DNA of 64,000 bases from Siphonodentalium dalli (GCA_032622095.1 CP136066.1:112179319-112243318); one strand, 5' to 3'. Numbered from the stretch's first letter, positions 26,801 through 34,369 are shown. The notes: generated from the letters alone by a model not told the origin. Made by a program: numbers and translations.

Positions 26801-29800
26801 CAAACTCAAAAACCAGTTCACAAACACGAACATATAATCCTAGCTTATATCTCTGACAGAGCGAAGAGCCCTGATCAAGCTATGAAACTATAATAATTAT
26901 GTGGTAATATACAGAGTCATACTATGCAGTCAGGCTCTGTCATGCATACCTTTAATATGCATCAGACTGACTTGTTGGAACAAATGAAGGACATATGTTA
27001 TACATCAATGTATACCTCTATCATCTTGACCCACTTAATGTAAAAACAAATTGAAAGGCTTTAAGCTACACTTAAACAGCCTAGGTGTCCTTACAATGTT
27101 CAATGTATTCATGATATGAACATTAATGACTTCCTTCATGTACATTATTTCCAACTGTCCAATTAAATTAGCATTACCTACTTTAACCCTCTCTTTACTG
27201 AATGCATTTTTCTTTCAGTTATGGAAGTAAAGTACGTACATTAAGCAGATGAACGACAGACACACAGATAATACATGTGCCAGGAATTCATTGGTGGGAA
27301 ATGTTCAGTCTTATTATCTGAACATTTCCTAAGTATTTAGTAAAGAAAGGGTTAATAATAGCTGATAATAATAATTGATACATTAATATAGTAAACTAGC
27401 TGATGTGCCCGACTTTGTCCGGGCTATATAGGGCTTTCTTTGTGATCGCCTCTGTCTGCATGGGCAGAATATACAGAGTCGATCAGTCCAGAAACATGCC
27501 TATATGAGCGTATATGAGCGACGTCAAGGACATGGTTGCACATGAAATTGGACCTGCTCATATCATTCCCGGGATCAAAGTAGGCCTACGTGCCAAACTT
27601 TAGGCGGCTCGGTCGAGATCCAGAAACATGCCTATATCAGCGTATATGAGCGAGGACACGGTCGCACATGAAATTTGACCTGTCCATATTGTTCCCGGGA
27701 TCAAAGTAGGCCTACATACCAAATTTGAGTTGGATTGGTTGAGCGATTTTTGAGTCTATAACACACACACATGCATACATACATAATGAAGTTCCAGAAT
27801 ATATAATTGAAGAATATAGAGTGAAATAGTTTCAATCAGATGTATTTTAGATGCGGTCATATTTAAATCTGGAAATTGACTTCAAACCAGTGCATTATTT
27901 CAGCGTACTTTAATAATCATCCATTCCATGGAATAATGGAGTTATTATCCTATATGATGCATTATTCAATTATAAGCATGGCTATGACCTCATTCCTTTG
28001 TTCAATAGGTCCAGTTTATAGCATAATGGATGGTTATTGTCAAGATAGTATATTAATTTACAAATAATGAACATATTTCAGGATGTTGTTTAATGCCGAC
28101 TGTACCTAAATTCAGCTATTTATGGGGCCATCTTCTATGCTATTCAACAAAAATATGCAACAAATGAAATAATTGAAGTCAGGGATGAGTGAAAAATACA
28201 CTAATTTACTCTATGAACTATGTAAAACAACATGAAAATTATAATGAAAATTAAGCCTTTTACTCATTTTCATAGTAATTATTAGATCATACCATGAATC
28301 TCATCATTGACTATCGCCTGGGCTGAGTCAGTACCTCATACACTGTAATATATAATTAACCCCTTCACTGCTCAATGATGTCATGACATTGTGGGCTGGG
28401 CAATTGGCATTGACGTTATGGTAATTTTACAGTGGAAAATTCAAACTGGAATATTGCGAATATCATAAAACTATCTCTATTCAAGGGCTATTAATGATCA
28501 TACACAGTCCTAGAACAGTGTACACCTTTCAAATATAGAGATACACTGGTTGTGATCCAGTGAATTCTGAGTTCCTGTTGTGAATGGTCGACTGTTAGTA
28601 GCTGAAATGGGTCTGAAGGTGTAACGGACCATATAGCATATTATGTAAAGTTTTACATCTGAAATAGTTACGGATGTCATAGAAGCTAAGAGATTAACTG
28701 CTAACGGTAACAATAATCATGGGTTTTCAAATCCTCTCTAACAGCAAATGAAAGACTTGGCGTGTCTTTTCTGTCACGAATGATGTCTCATGGCAGCAGA
28801 GGTGTAGGCATAGGTGTAGAAAACTAGGTGTAACTCGCCAATTCCGTGTCTGACTAAAGTGACACAGGTGCTTGCTAATTGCTTTGAATCACCAACCCAT
28901 TGATTCCTCTCATCCACATGCAGGCGGGAGATATCATGTTTCTATCAACGAGCAGTCTGCATTATACAAACTATAGGCAGAAATAAACACCAACATTACG
29001 ACCAGGTGACATTCTATTCAATAATAAAGATAGAAAGTCTCCTGGTTTAATGAATGACAAATTCGAAGGTTTTACAATCATTGACGTAAACAGTTTCTAT
29101 TTTCATCCATTTGAGTATTTTTGTCATAACTGACTGACAAAATTCAGCTATTTTTGAACTGAAAAATGAAACCTAAAAACATTGATGAGCAAACAATAAT
29201 GAACTCTAATTTAAGCTCTTTGTCGTGCTGTACTATCAGTTGCCTTTTGAGTTGAGAATAGTGTGGTGAAATAAAGAGATAAAGTAACCCATTGATAACT
29301 GGATACTTACTGATGATTAGTTACTCAATTCCCAGTCAATCATTTCTGGGAATATTTAGACAATATGGTAAAAAATAATTTCAAATTTTTATAACAAATG
29401 AATGAATGGATTCAACAAGCTGACTATGTCCTTACAAATGAAAAATAAACTACTATCATATAAACTTTTAGAACTTTGTGAAAACCCTGTGCCATTGCAT
29501 TCTCTTATATATGCAAGTCGCACATAGGAGGCCTTGCATATATAAGAGAATACATTGGCCTAACAATATTTACCTTGGTCTTGTAAGCCAGTTCATTCTG
29601 TTATATATGTGAGGCTCCCTGTGGGAGACTCACATATATAAGAGAAACCACTGGCACATATTTAATGCTGCACCAACATAGTAGGGTTAAAGGTGGCACA
29701 TGGCCTTCGTAAACAGCAGTAAGATACGTACCATTCCTGGAAATTGCAATAAATGTGGGACTGTCCCAATAGGACTATTAAAGGCCACCCTACCCCCTCC

Positions 29801-32800
29801 CCAGCAGTGCAAATGGGCTACATTAAGTGTAAGTTCAGACGACCACGATACAATTGTAATTGGAAAGATTTCCGTTGTAGGAAGTAACCGGTAGTTCAAC
29901 TGTGCATGCTCACGTCAAAATCGTAGGTAAAAAAATAATATCAAGCGCTGTTTGATTTTAGATGCAAAATCGTGGGGTATCCTTGGTTACCTCCACCTGC
30001 GACATAATCGCAGACGTGTGTACGTAAAAATTGTAGCTGGAAATGACCGTAGGGTAGTCAATCACATGCTTTAGGAACAATCTATGATATCATAATGCCC
30101 GACGACATCGCAATCATGTGATCAAACTATCCACGATCTCGTCGGGCCCGATTGCTCCACTTACGATTGAATCATGGTCGTCTGAACGTACACTAAGGGT
30201 AGCCATATTAACACAAGGAATACAAGTTCGGACAAATTCTATGTCGAAAACTCACTAAAAAAATTGGATCAAGCTAAAAATCTCATAAACGCAGGTTTGC
30301 ATAGTGGTAAATATCTGTGCCATGTTTTTAAAAAATTGACTGAAAATGTAGGAATACAAGCTCGAACAAAGTTACATCTACTGACGGATGGACAAACTGA
30401 TTCCTATATACCCCCTCCCCATAACTTCATTATGGGAGGTATAATAATAACAAGAGATGGACTGTCGTCCGGTACATACCCCCTAGGTGCATACCGCCTA
30501 GTGTGGGCATATCTATAACTTATGACTGCTATACTCAGACAGATGGACCCAAAAATCAGCATTTTCATATAAACGAAGATGAATAACTATAGCACAAAAA
30601 ACAAAACAAAACAGTTGAATGTGCCATTAAATGTCCTCATAGTGGTGAACATCCATACCAAATCCCATTGAGATCCCATTACAACTGTTGAAGTTACGAC
30701 ATGAACAGACACCAGACAGACCAAATAGCCAAAATTTCGAGATAAACAAAGATGTATAACTCTAGAATGGAAAATCCGAACAAAACGATGGAACCCGCTA
30801 TTTAATATCCTCATAGTTGTGAACATCCATACCAAATTTCATTGAGATCCCAGCACAACTGTTGAAGTTACGACATGAACAGACACCAGATGGACCAAAA
30901 ATTCAACATTTCCAGATAAACAAAGATGAATAACTCTAGAATGGAAAATCCGAACAAAACGATGGAACCCTCTATTTAATGTCCTCATAGTAGTGAACAT
31001 CCATACCTAATTTCATTGAGATCCGAGCACTATTGTTCAAGTTATGACATGAACAGACATCGGACGGACGTACGGACGGCTCGACGGACAGACGGATGCT
31101 AAGACGGACGGACAGACAGATGGACGGACGGACAGATGGACAGACGGACGGACAGGTGCAAAACAGTATACCCCCCTTTTAAACAAAAAAGGGGTATAAT
31201 AATTGATCCATTTATATAGTGCATTCTGCAGTAAATTAATTTAAACGCTCTTCACATGTTTATTACCCCAGTCATAGGGCATTGATTGCCCATCCTCGCT
31301 TAGGAGGAACCAATCCAAGCAGCTAATGATCACATCAGGATTAGCATACTGACAATAACCATTGACTCCCGACCATTACTCGGTTAATGGGCAAGTCTCC
31401 CGCGACAACTGTGGTATGAGATAGCTTTCCGGTGGCAACCAATGCAGCATTAAATGTTCAATGGCAGAGAGCACAATTCGAACACATGATTTTGTTCACA
31501 AAATTATGTTAACCACTACACCCAAGTTATAAATACAGTAAAAGAAAACTATGAATTTTTATATCTGCGATGTTCGTCTGTGATAACAGCTCGGTTCAGT
31601 CCTGACATGTAGCTTGTAATGTACATGTATAGCTAATACCAAAATTTATTGAGACCACTGTGTCTATGTGTAAATACTGATTCGCTTCAGATTTTTTTGC
31701 CCAATGTGTACTGAAACTTATGGCAAAGAGGAATAAACCAATATTCTAATAACATCTTGGAGAAAATTGTCCCTATGGCAATCCAGGAGTCTCACAGACA
31801 ATCCGTGAAACTTAACAGCTCTGGTTGTGGCCCTTGAGCAATGTGGCTCTTACTGTGACTACTTCAAGTGTTAAGAATACTCAGCAGAATCTTGTCAGCA
31901 TGATTAATCCTGATGGGAAGGCATTGCAACTCCACAGCAGTGCATAGAGGCAGCGAAGTCAACAAGAGGTCACATATATCTGTCACCTAGCTAGGTCTAT
32001 CACCTGGTGGGGTGTAAATTAAGTCAACATGGGGTCACATATAGTTAAACAAGTGCACCATACAGAGTATCCCCCACAAAGGTGGCTTTCCGCTGAGCTA
32101 GGTTAATATTAATTTTCTGATGTGGCTTAATTCAAATGTCCTAAGCTGGCCTATGATGACCGAATAAAACATGCATGAATCAGCATGAATCAGCATGAAT
32201 AGCATAAATTATTGAAATTGGTTTATATCTGTTTCAGTTATCAAGCCGGACAGACCTAAATCATGAAAAATTGACAAACTGAGGTCAATAACTCAGACAA
32301 AATGAAAAAGCAAGTAAGGTCATTGGGCATTCTTTTGAAATCATTCATGATGGCAAACCTCCATACTAAATATCATTCAGATCTGATAACCTCAGGCTGA
32401 GATATCTGCATAAACGAACAAAAAGAATTGATTTCCAGATAAACAAAGAAGGATAACTCTAAATGGAAAACATGAATATCATTTGAAAGCAGTCATGATG
32501 GTGAATCTGCATAACAAATTTCATTTAGATTAGGGTCGTGCGAATATTCGGTATTCAAAATGATATTCGATTCGACCTGAGTATTCGATTTGACAATCGG
32601 CGGCGAATATCTATCGAATATTTCTGCTTATCTTCGCAATGCTATTTTATGTCAGAATATTCACCACACATGAATGTGATCAGATGAAAGGCATTGTTCT
32701 GTAAGAATCACATATACATGATAGTGCAGTAGAGACCTAAACACCCCCTCAATATGAGAGTAATTCATCTTGAGGATCCCTTTCAGAGTGCTGACCAACC

Positions 32801-33650
32801 TCGGCTGTCTTAGAAAGTAGTGACTGAGCGTTTACAGATCATATTTTGAAGACTGAGGAAAAGTGAACGCATTACCAAGATCACCAATAATAACTTGCAA
32901 AAGCAGCAAAACTCAACTTTCAGTACTATAGTAGTCTTCATGGGGATCTTTTTAAGCTTGATGCTCAGATTGGAATACTTATGATCACTTTAAATTATGA
33001 AATGCTTAGCGTTCAAAAAGGTCACATCTCAGCATTCCATCAAAGAATTTACACATTGAACATTGATTACTAAACATGCACATGCTGTCCGTTTCCGATT
33101 CCGTGTGGGGAATACCTGTGTTTCTAAATATGGACAGCCTAAATATAGTGACATCATTTCGAAGTTCATTCTCTGTGTGTTAACAAGTACTGAACCAGAT
33201 ATATGTCATACATGTAGAATAGATTCACATCTATTTCAATAGGGCTGTAATGGTTATGATTGACATCCGACCTGGAATCAGGTTATTAAATATAATTATT
33301 GGCGCATAAGCAACGGTTCTGTAATAACGCGGATGAAAATAGTGGCATAACACCATTGTAGTTACAATGGAAATAAGTAAAATGTTATAAATGTGTCAAA
33401 ATTATAAAGATATGATATACATAAATATACATATATTTACTTCAGATCTCTTTGGATTGTCTGCAAGATCGATTTCGATTGGACTCTCCCAATCACTGAG
33501 TTCGTCCTCGCTTGATAGGTATCCGCTAGATGGTACTTGCAGAGTATTCCTCTTAGCATGGTTCGCATGATAACAGTGTTTTCTAACAGGAGTTTCCTCA
33601 TCAGAGGATGAGTGCTCAGGCATCACTCCAATAGACGGCACAGATGCCAT
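5614..33650 (-). CDS. ITPK: Inositol-1,4,5-trisphosphate 3-kinase family gene (8 coding exons)
   Basis: Eight minus-strand exons (33650-33441, 24729-24627, 22983-22843, 22123-21996, 21218-21069, 19705-19607, 14947-14876, 5805-5614) join with GT-AG borders and matching phases into 364 codons plus TAG. The family phosphorylates cytosolic Ins(1,4,5)P3 at the 3-position with ATP, ending Ca2+-release signalling and making InsP4. Seen in the predicted protein: an acidic, Ser-rich N-terminus (1-70); a basic Trp-containing stretch (71-92) where vertebrate ITPKs bind calmodulin; the inositol-phosphate-kinase signature PCVMDIKMG (166-174); [12 protein letters not shown] and LGFRIEGIK (family-specific, unlike IPMK or IP6K); GSSLLF (304-309); and IDFGK (321-325), whose Asp binds metal/ATP. 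No frameshift or stop breaks it, so it looks functional. The N-terminus is short compared with vertebrate ITPKB, so more 5' exons or another start are possible. Family assignment is very sure; the paralogue (A, B or C) cannot be told. Confidence 0.95.
6011..6061 (+). repeat. DIRS left inverted terminal repeat (shared part)
   Basis: The block from GGCCTTGAATATGGGG to GGACTAAGACAACCTT is the reverse complement of 12649-12697. The left terminus outside it (5990-6010) is unlike the right terminus, as in DIRS elements with unequal ITRs. Confidence 0.85.
6140..7269 (+). pseudogene. DIRS ORF1 (gag-like), broken
   Basis: The ATG at 6140 opens a hydrophilic N-terminal region. The frame is cut by TAG at 6560 and TAG at 6602, continues in the same frame to about 6898, then shifts frame and runs to 7269. 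The later part has [14 protein letters not shown] and NFLFGDD, typical of the DIRS gag-like protein. It ends in an [11 protein letters not shown] nucleic-acid-binding tail. Function is inferred from position and resemblance. Confidence 0.8.
7371..8163 (+). pseudogene. DIRS reverse transcriptase, broken and cut off by an insertion
   Basis: It begins in a frame with [23 protein letters not shown] and [13 protein letters not shown] (RT motif with the first catalytic Asp). TGA interrupts at 7830, followed by [18 protein letters not shown] frame shift near 7930 leads to FIDDTLL (YxDD box with Phe in place of Tyr), [10 protein letters not shown], and a further shift to [20 protein letters not shown]. 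It stops at about 8163 where the 2.2 kb insertion begins. Both Asp of the active-site box survive, but the frame does not. Confidence 0.9.
8574..8597 (+). repeat. G24 homopolymer
   Basis: Twenty-four consecutive G, then a C-rich stretch (8630-8640), inside the repeat that interrupts DIRS. Able to form G-quadruplexes; length may be affected by assembly. Confidence 0.8.
9307..9672. repeat. Family F inverted repeat element nested in the DIRS insertion
   Basis: Outer blocks CATCACCAAATTCACCCTCT and its inverted partner near 9600-9650 match F copies at 2770, 25845 and 58672. It lies between the two units of the surrounding repeat. Confidence 0.7.
10368..10694 (+). pseudogene. DIRS RT connection / RNase H start, with deletion
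   Basis: It resumes the polyprotein with [20 protein letters not shown], then [17 protein letters not shown] and WWTTNV. After RRIEHM near 10640 the frame changes to [10 protein letters not shown]. The segment expected to hold the first RNase H acidic residue (DASxxGWG) is missing. Confidence 0.75.
10695..12348 (+). pseudogene. DIRS RNase H C-part and tyrosine recombinase
   Basis: Begins [27 protein letters not shown] and [14 protein letters not shown], the RNase H core and C-terminus. The tyrosine recombinase follows: [17 protein letters not shown] (core-binding), [15 protein letters not shown] (first catalytic Arg), then HSVRAAAS (HxxR) and FYKYYHK (Tyr nucleophile). A single frame shift near 12095 (TAA at 12105) separates the two parts; the catalytic residues are otherwise visible. 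The recombinase would insert circular DIRS DNA. Confidence 0.88.
12355..12490. repeat. DIRS internal complementary region
   Basis: 12355-12417 is complementary to the left terminus (CCAGCCAATYACTATCGGCC); 12417-12490 is complementary to the right terminus (ACTTACCTTGGTAAGGTGAA). The two halves meet at TATAATT (12411-12417), the reverse complement of the border AATTATA. It thus holds a copy of the circle junction, as in DIRS elements. Confidence 0.85.
12649..12766 (-). repeat. DIRS right inverted terminal repeat
   Basis: 12649-12697 is inverted relative to 6011-6061. 12698-12766 is a right-end-only extension whose reverse complement lies in the internal complementary region. It ends at AATTATAAT (12767-12775). 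Confidence 0.85.
12939..13030. repeat. Family D fragment
   Basis: CTCCAAATAAATAATAAACCATTCC and nearby words match the D core; no ends. Confidence 0.45.
13184..13380. mobile_element. Family B MITE, 3' truncated
   Basis: TTAA (13180-13183) then CCCTTTCAGTGCCAGGGGCC and GATCTCATCGG. One left hairpin arm (CAATGCATTCTCTTATATAT) survives; the right half is missing. Confidence 0.75.
13386..14875. other. ITPK intron sequence, no recognised feature
   Basis: AT-rich intron sequence. The short repeat CCGGCCTTGTCAATGATAAT-like near 13400-13440 occurs twice; nothing else is recognised. Confidence 0.45.
14876..14947 (-). CDS. ITPK: ITPK coding exon 7 (72 nt)
   Basis: A 24-codon exon bounded by a ctttcag acceptor (beside aaag) and a gtatga donor. 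It encodes [16 protein letters not shown] and SHE, matching the family's RLKAIRTTLEVSPFFKCHE. Too short to stand out as an open frame; found by homology and by phase with its neighbours. Confidence 0.93.
14948..15536. other. ITPK intron sequence, no recognised feature
   Basis: No repeat shared within the window and no coding frame with recognisable similarity. Confidence 0.4.
15537..16045 (+). mobile_element. Family J foldback element, half copy
   Basis: A hairpin of ~60-bp arms (AAGGATTAACTGTCATGTGG ... inverted) is followed by ~360 bp ending GATTTAGTGATGACAACAC. It is nearly identical to the left arm of the complete foldback at 44847. The insertion sits between GCGACATATATA and ATATATATGTTGC. 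Confidence 0.85.
16051..17239. other. ITPK intron sequence, no recognised feature
   Basis: TATATATGTYGCCCG occurs twice (16065-16115); otherwise no repeat or gene recognised. Overlapping short minus-strand frames at 16550-17300 have no recognisable similarity. Confidence 0.4.
17240..19123. repeat. 41-bp minisatellite, about 46 units
   Basis: Unit: CTATGTATGAAATACAACAT followed by GGAATCTTATGATCATGAAG and G. Unit variants include CGGTCAAGAAGAC in place of TGATCATGAAGGC, and GTATGTAATACTAC or GTATGGAATACAAC. Some units are 37 bp. Between about 18340 and 18600 two variants alternate as an 82-bp higher-order unit. It lies in ITPK intron 6. Confidence 0.95.
19353..19595. mobile_element. Family D TTAA-flanked MITE beside ITPK exon 6
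   Basis: TTAA at 19349-19352 and 19596-19599. The centre is an inverted repeat (AATGTTCAGATAATAAGTTC / GAACTTATTGTCTGAACATT-like). The right TTAA starts 6 bases after the exon 6 donor GT. Confidence 0.8.
19607..19705 (-). CDS. ITPK: ITPK coding exon 6
   Basis: Acceptor actgacag, donor gtaaga; 33 codons in phase 0 with [18 protein letters not shown] and LREFVGNN, matching the family's DFKKTKTREQV...FREF block. A TTAA-flanked MITE ends 6 bases into the intron (see findings), so the donor consensus survives right beside an insertion. Confidence 0.93.
19812..19850. repeat. Family H 3' end fragment
   Basis: CTCAAACTTGACTTTGTGAA-GTTGAGCCAAA is the hairpin that ends family H. It abuts a family H 5' end. 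Confidence 0.6.
19851..20655 (+). mobile_element. Family H tandem-unit element (HINE/pearl-like)
   Basis: 5' end ATGAAAGTGTCAATGACACT, internal units with AAGATGGCTGC and CATCTAGAGGTCACC, then GACGGATGGACAGATGCCAA and a 3' hairpin AGCTCAACTTGAC-TTT-GTCAAGTTGAGCT with AAAA. It holds about four diverged internal units. It lies in ITPK intron 5. Confidence 0.75.
20656..21068. other. ITPK intron sequence, no recognised feature
   Basis: A short AT microsatellite-like run at 20700-20735; CGGACCC...TATG blocks repeat twice near 20908-20960. Confidence 0.4.
21069..21218 (-). CDS. ITPK: ITPK coding exon 5
   Basis: Acceptor tttacag, donor gtaaat; exactly 50 codons in phase 0. It encodes [36 protein letters not shown] and RIEGIK. 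This block with QWRxTxSST separates true IP3 3-kinases from IPMK and IP6K relatives. Confidence 0.95.
21219..21995. other. ITPK intron sequence, no recognised feature
   Basis: AT-rich, unique within the window. Confidence 0.4.
21996..22123 (-). CDS. ITPK: ITPK coding exon 4 (PxxxDxKxG signature)
   Basis: It carries [17 protein letters not shown] followed by [22 protein letters not shown] and G of the inositol-phosphate-kinase signature are all intact. The acceptor is taken at atataag|CAT, not the closer-looking ctgcag|TTG, because only the former keeps phase with exon 3. Donor is gtacag. It is the most conserved exon in the window. Confidence 0.94.
22174..22550 (+). mobile_element. Family H element, minimal copy in a short ITPK intron
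   Basis: 5' end ATGAAAGCATCAATGATACT, one or two internal units (AAGATGGCTGCTGG, GAAGTTTGGTGTCGATCAGA), decayed 3' hairpin GACTTTGTCAAGTTGATTTAAAA. It fills half of the 719-bp intron 3. Confidence 0.75.
22843..22983 (-). CDS. ITPK: ITPK coding exon 3 (start of catalytic core)
   Basis: The acceptor is tttttag; the exon starts in phase 1 and completes the Gly codon begun in exon 2. It encodes GNFQAG, GSILKK and [10 protein letters not shown], the N-lobe of the kinase. The donor is read as gtatcc after GATGGTGAAA, because this alone joins in frame to exon 4 and gives [13 protein letters not shown], aligned with the family's KDGERYNQMDDLL. A donor a few bases upstream (gtgaaag) breaks the frame. 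Confidence 0.9.
22984..24626. other. ITPK intron 2, mostly unrecognised
   Basis: One pair of direct repeats (AAATGAYATCATTMATTTCA) at about 23447 and 23524. No gene or mobile element recognised. Confidence 0.4.
24627..24729 (-). CDS. ITPK: ITPK coding exon 2 (calmodulin-binding-like segment)
   Basis: The acceptor is ttttacag and the donor gtatag. Its 34 codons plus one base carry [32 protein letters not shown]. This matches the vertebrate ITPK block that holds the calmodulin-binding helix and leads into the catalytic fold. A second frame across the exon is also open but has no family similarity, so the frame was set by homology and by phase with exon 3. Confidence 0.93.
25005..25200. repeat. 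Family D fragment
   Basis: CTTCTGTACTTGTACTATTTATTCATG, ACACCCCTCCAAATGAATCA and GAGAGAATCCATT match D copies; ends lost. Confidence 0.55.
25201..25590. other. ITPK intron 1 sequence, no recognised feature
   Basis: No shared repeat or coding frame. Confidence 0.4.
25597..25730. mobile_element. Family E palindromic MITE, left arm truncated
   Basis: The centre and right arm (GCTTTCCGATGAATGGCAAC to TTATTTAGGGCATTAC) are present; the left arm begins only at AATATGGCTTGTTGCC. Confidence 0.8.
25845..26222. repeat. Family F inverted repeat element
   Basis: AGAATGAGGTCCCCAGAGGG at the left and AATTCACCCTCTGGGGAC at the right, with the shared middle GCATAATC and CTACGTCTCC blocks. Confidence 0.7.
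26506..26753. mobile_element. Family B TTAA-flanked MITE (one hairpin)
   Basis: TTAA at 26502-26505 and 26754-26757; ends CCCTTTGAGTGCCAGGGGCC and GGACCTGGCACTCAAAGGG. The hairpin at 26640-26706 has stem CGACC-TAT-GGTCG. An A-rich tract (AAAAC repeats) precedes it. The nearest twin is at 48825. Confidence 0.9.
27187..27351. mobile_element. Family D TTAA-flanked MITE, short form
   Basis: TTAA at 27183-27186 and 27352-27355; ends CCCTCTCTTTACTGAATGC and TATTTAGTAAAGAAAGGG. Confidence 0.8.
27396..27805. repeat. Family Q repeat (GTCCGGGCT type)
   Basis: Starts TGTGCCCGACTTTGTCCGGG and ends GAAGTTCCAGAATATATAA. Two ~135-bp units share CAGAAACATGCCTATATSAG and CCCGGGATCAAAGTAGGCC. The same ends appear at 61560-62165. 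Confidence 0.6.
28094..28250. mobile_element. Copy of the DIRS-split MITE with an uninterrupted centre
   Basis: After TTAA, CTGTACCTAAATTCAGC and ATATGCAACAAATGAA match the left arm at 5839-5990 throughout. It passes through AATTATAAT (28237-28245) straight into GAAAATT, the start of the right arm. The rest of the right arm is lost. Confidence 0.75.
28360..28693. mobile_element. Family N TTAA-flanked MITE
   Basis: TTAA at 28356-28359 and 28694-28697; starts CCCCTTCACTGCTCAATGATG and contains ATGTCATGACATTGTG. Matches 37048-37349 along its length. Confidence 0.8.
28698..29465. other. ITPK intron 1 sequence, no recognised feature
   Basis: No shared repeat or coding frame. Confidence 0.4.
29470..29686. 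mobile_element. Family A MITE, left end lost
   Basis: Two hairpins (29492-29557, 29587-29653) and right end GCTGCACCAACATAGTAGGG with TTAA 29687-29690. Reverse orientation. Confidence 0.8.
29800..30447. repeat. Family M repeat interrupted by a TAA-flanked MITE
   Basis: CAAATGGGCTACATTA ... GGTAGCCATATTAACA ... ACAAGGAATACAAG ... GACGGATGGACAAACTGATT ... ends TATACCCCCTCCCC ... GGGAGGTATAATAA. Matches 48130-48620, which lacks the inner insertion. Confidence 0.65.
29827..30193. mobile_element. MITE with TAA target duplication (PIF/Harbinger-like)
   Basis: Terminal inverted repeats GTGTAAGTTCAGACGACCAC and GTCGTCTGAACGTACAC; TAA at 29824-29826 and 30194-30196. The empty counterpart at 48148 reads GGGCTACATTAAGGGGAGCC with one TAA. 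The 3-bp TAA fits PIF/Harbinger; no transposase is present. Confidence 0.75.
30448..31201 (+). mobile_element. Family I tandem-unit element
   Basis: Starts ACAAGAGATGGACTGTCGTC; about three ~173-bp units with GATGAATAACTCTAGAATGG and ACCAAATTTCATTGAGATCC; GACGGACGGACAGA tract; ends CAGTATACCCCCC ... GGGGTATAATAA. Abuts family M on its left. Confidence 0.75.
31202..31526 (-). mobile_element. tRNA-derived SINE
   Basis: On the minus strand it starts GGGTGTAGTGGTTAAC (A-box-like, 31518-31508). After ~34 bases comes GTTCGAATTGTGC (B box, 31482-31471). The body is ~250 bp and the 3' part AGAGCGTTTAAATTA ... GCACTATATAAATGGATC resembles the GCGCTATATAAAT tail of V-type SINEs. The head supports pol III transcription; mobility needs a partner LINE. 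Single copy in the window. Confidence 0.7.
31527..32254. other. ITPK intron 1 sequence, no recognised feature
   Basis: A triple CAGCATGAAT run at 32180-32205; nothing else seen. Confidence 0.4.
32255..32530. repeat. Family I-like tandem unit fragment
   Basis: Two diverged units with CCATACTAAATATCATTCAG and TTCCAGATAAACAAAGAAGG; ends abruptly at TAGGGTCGTGCG. Confidence 0.5.
32531..32640. repeat. Possible hAT-like MITE end
   Basis: TAGGGTCGTGCGAATATTCG with repeated GATATTCGATTCG words resembles TAGGG..GTGCGA termini of hAT MITEs. No partner end found. Confidence 0.3.
32641..33440. other. ITPK intron 1 sequence, no recognised feature
   Basis: No shared repeat or gene recognised. Confidence 0.4.
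33441..33650 (-). CDS. ITPK: ITPK coding exon 1 (N-terminal region)
   Basis: It encodes residues 1-70 and ends in a GT donor (33440-33439) in phase 0, matching exon 2. The segment is low-complexity and acidic, with SSSDEE and [10 protein letters not shown] clusters that resemble CK2 sites (inference). The ATG at 33650 has G at -3 and +4. The frame stays open about 33 codons further upstream (to a TAA near 33755), with a plausible acceptor (ccatcag) near 33722. The exon may therefore be longer and the true start elsewhere. Confidence 0.8.
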
Positions 33651-34143
33651 GACAACACAACTCAACTTAGTTAATATCCAGGTAACAAATTCAATCGTTT
33701 CCTCATGGAAATCTTCAAGTTTTAACTGATGGAGAATGAATTGTGGTTAATCCATTTTCATAGATTTTTAATCATTTTCTCCTCAAATTATTTCCATGTA
33801 TGTTCTTGATCAAATCACTATCTACTCCCTTTCAACCTTGAAGAAAATTTCAACTCCAACATCCAGCTGCTCAACTGAAAGAAGGTTGAAATATTAAAAC
33901 ACCCCATTAAATAAGCAAAATGACTGATTGAATAAATATACCATATCTCTCCCTCGATATAGTTAGAAATTGCGACTAAAATAAGAAATTTCAAGTTTTT
34001 GCTTGAAAAAACGTTTCCAATAAATTTGTATTTTAAAAAGGAAACAATTCCAACATCCTATATATTATAGTTGTTAATTTTTCATGTCACTATTTTAGGC
34101 CATCATAGGATGTTTTCCTTCCACCCCCTATACAATGTAACTA
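33651..34143. other. Upstream of ITPK exon 1
   Basis: Either 5' UTR/promoter or further coding sequence: the exon 1 frame stays open to about 33755. No TATA box at a convincing distance. Confidence 0.35.
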
Positions 34144-34369
34144 CAGTATAAATGCCCTAAATAATCGACTCCTTAACCACAGTAGAATTATGGGTAATTT
34201 TTCAGGATTTAGTCGGAAATATGGCTTGTTGCCATTCATCGGAAAGCTCTCACTGAGAGCTTTCCGATGAATGGCAAAAAGTCATATTTCCAACTAAATC
34301 CTGAAAAATTACCCATAATTCTGCTGTGGTTAAGGAGTAGATTATTTATGGCATTATTGTATGTCCATG
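34144..34369. mobile_element. Family E palindromic MITE, complete
   Basis: ~226 bp, TA on both sides, arms nearly perfect, centre GGAAAGCTCTCACTGAGAGC. Confidence 0.9.
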
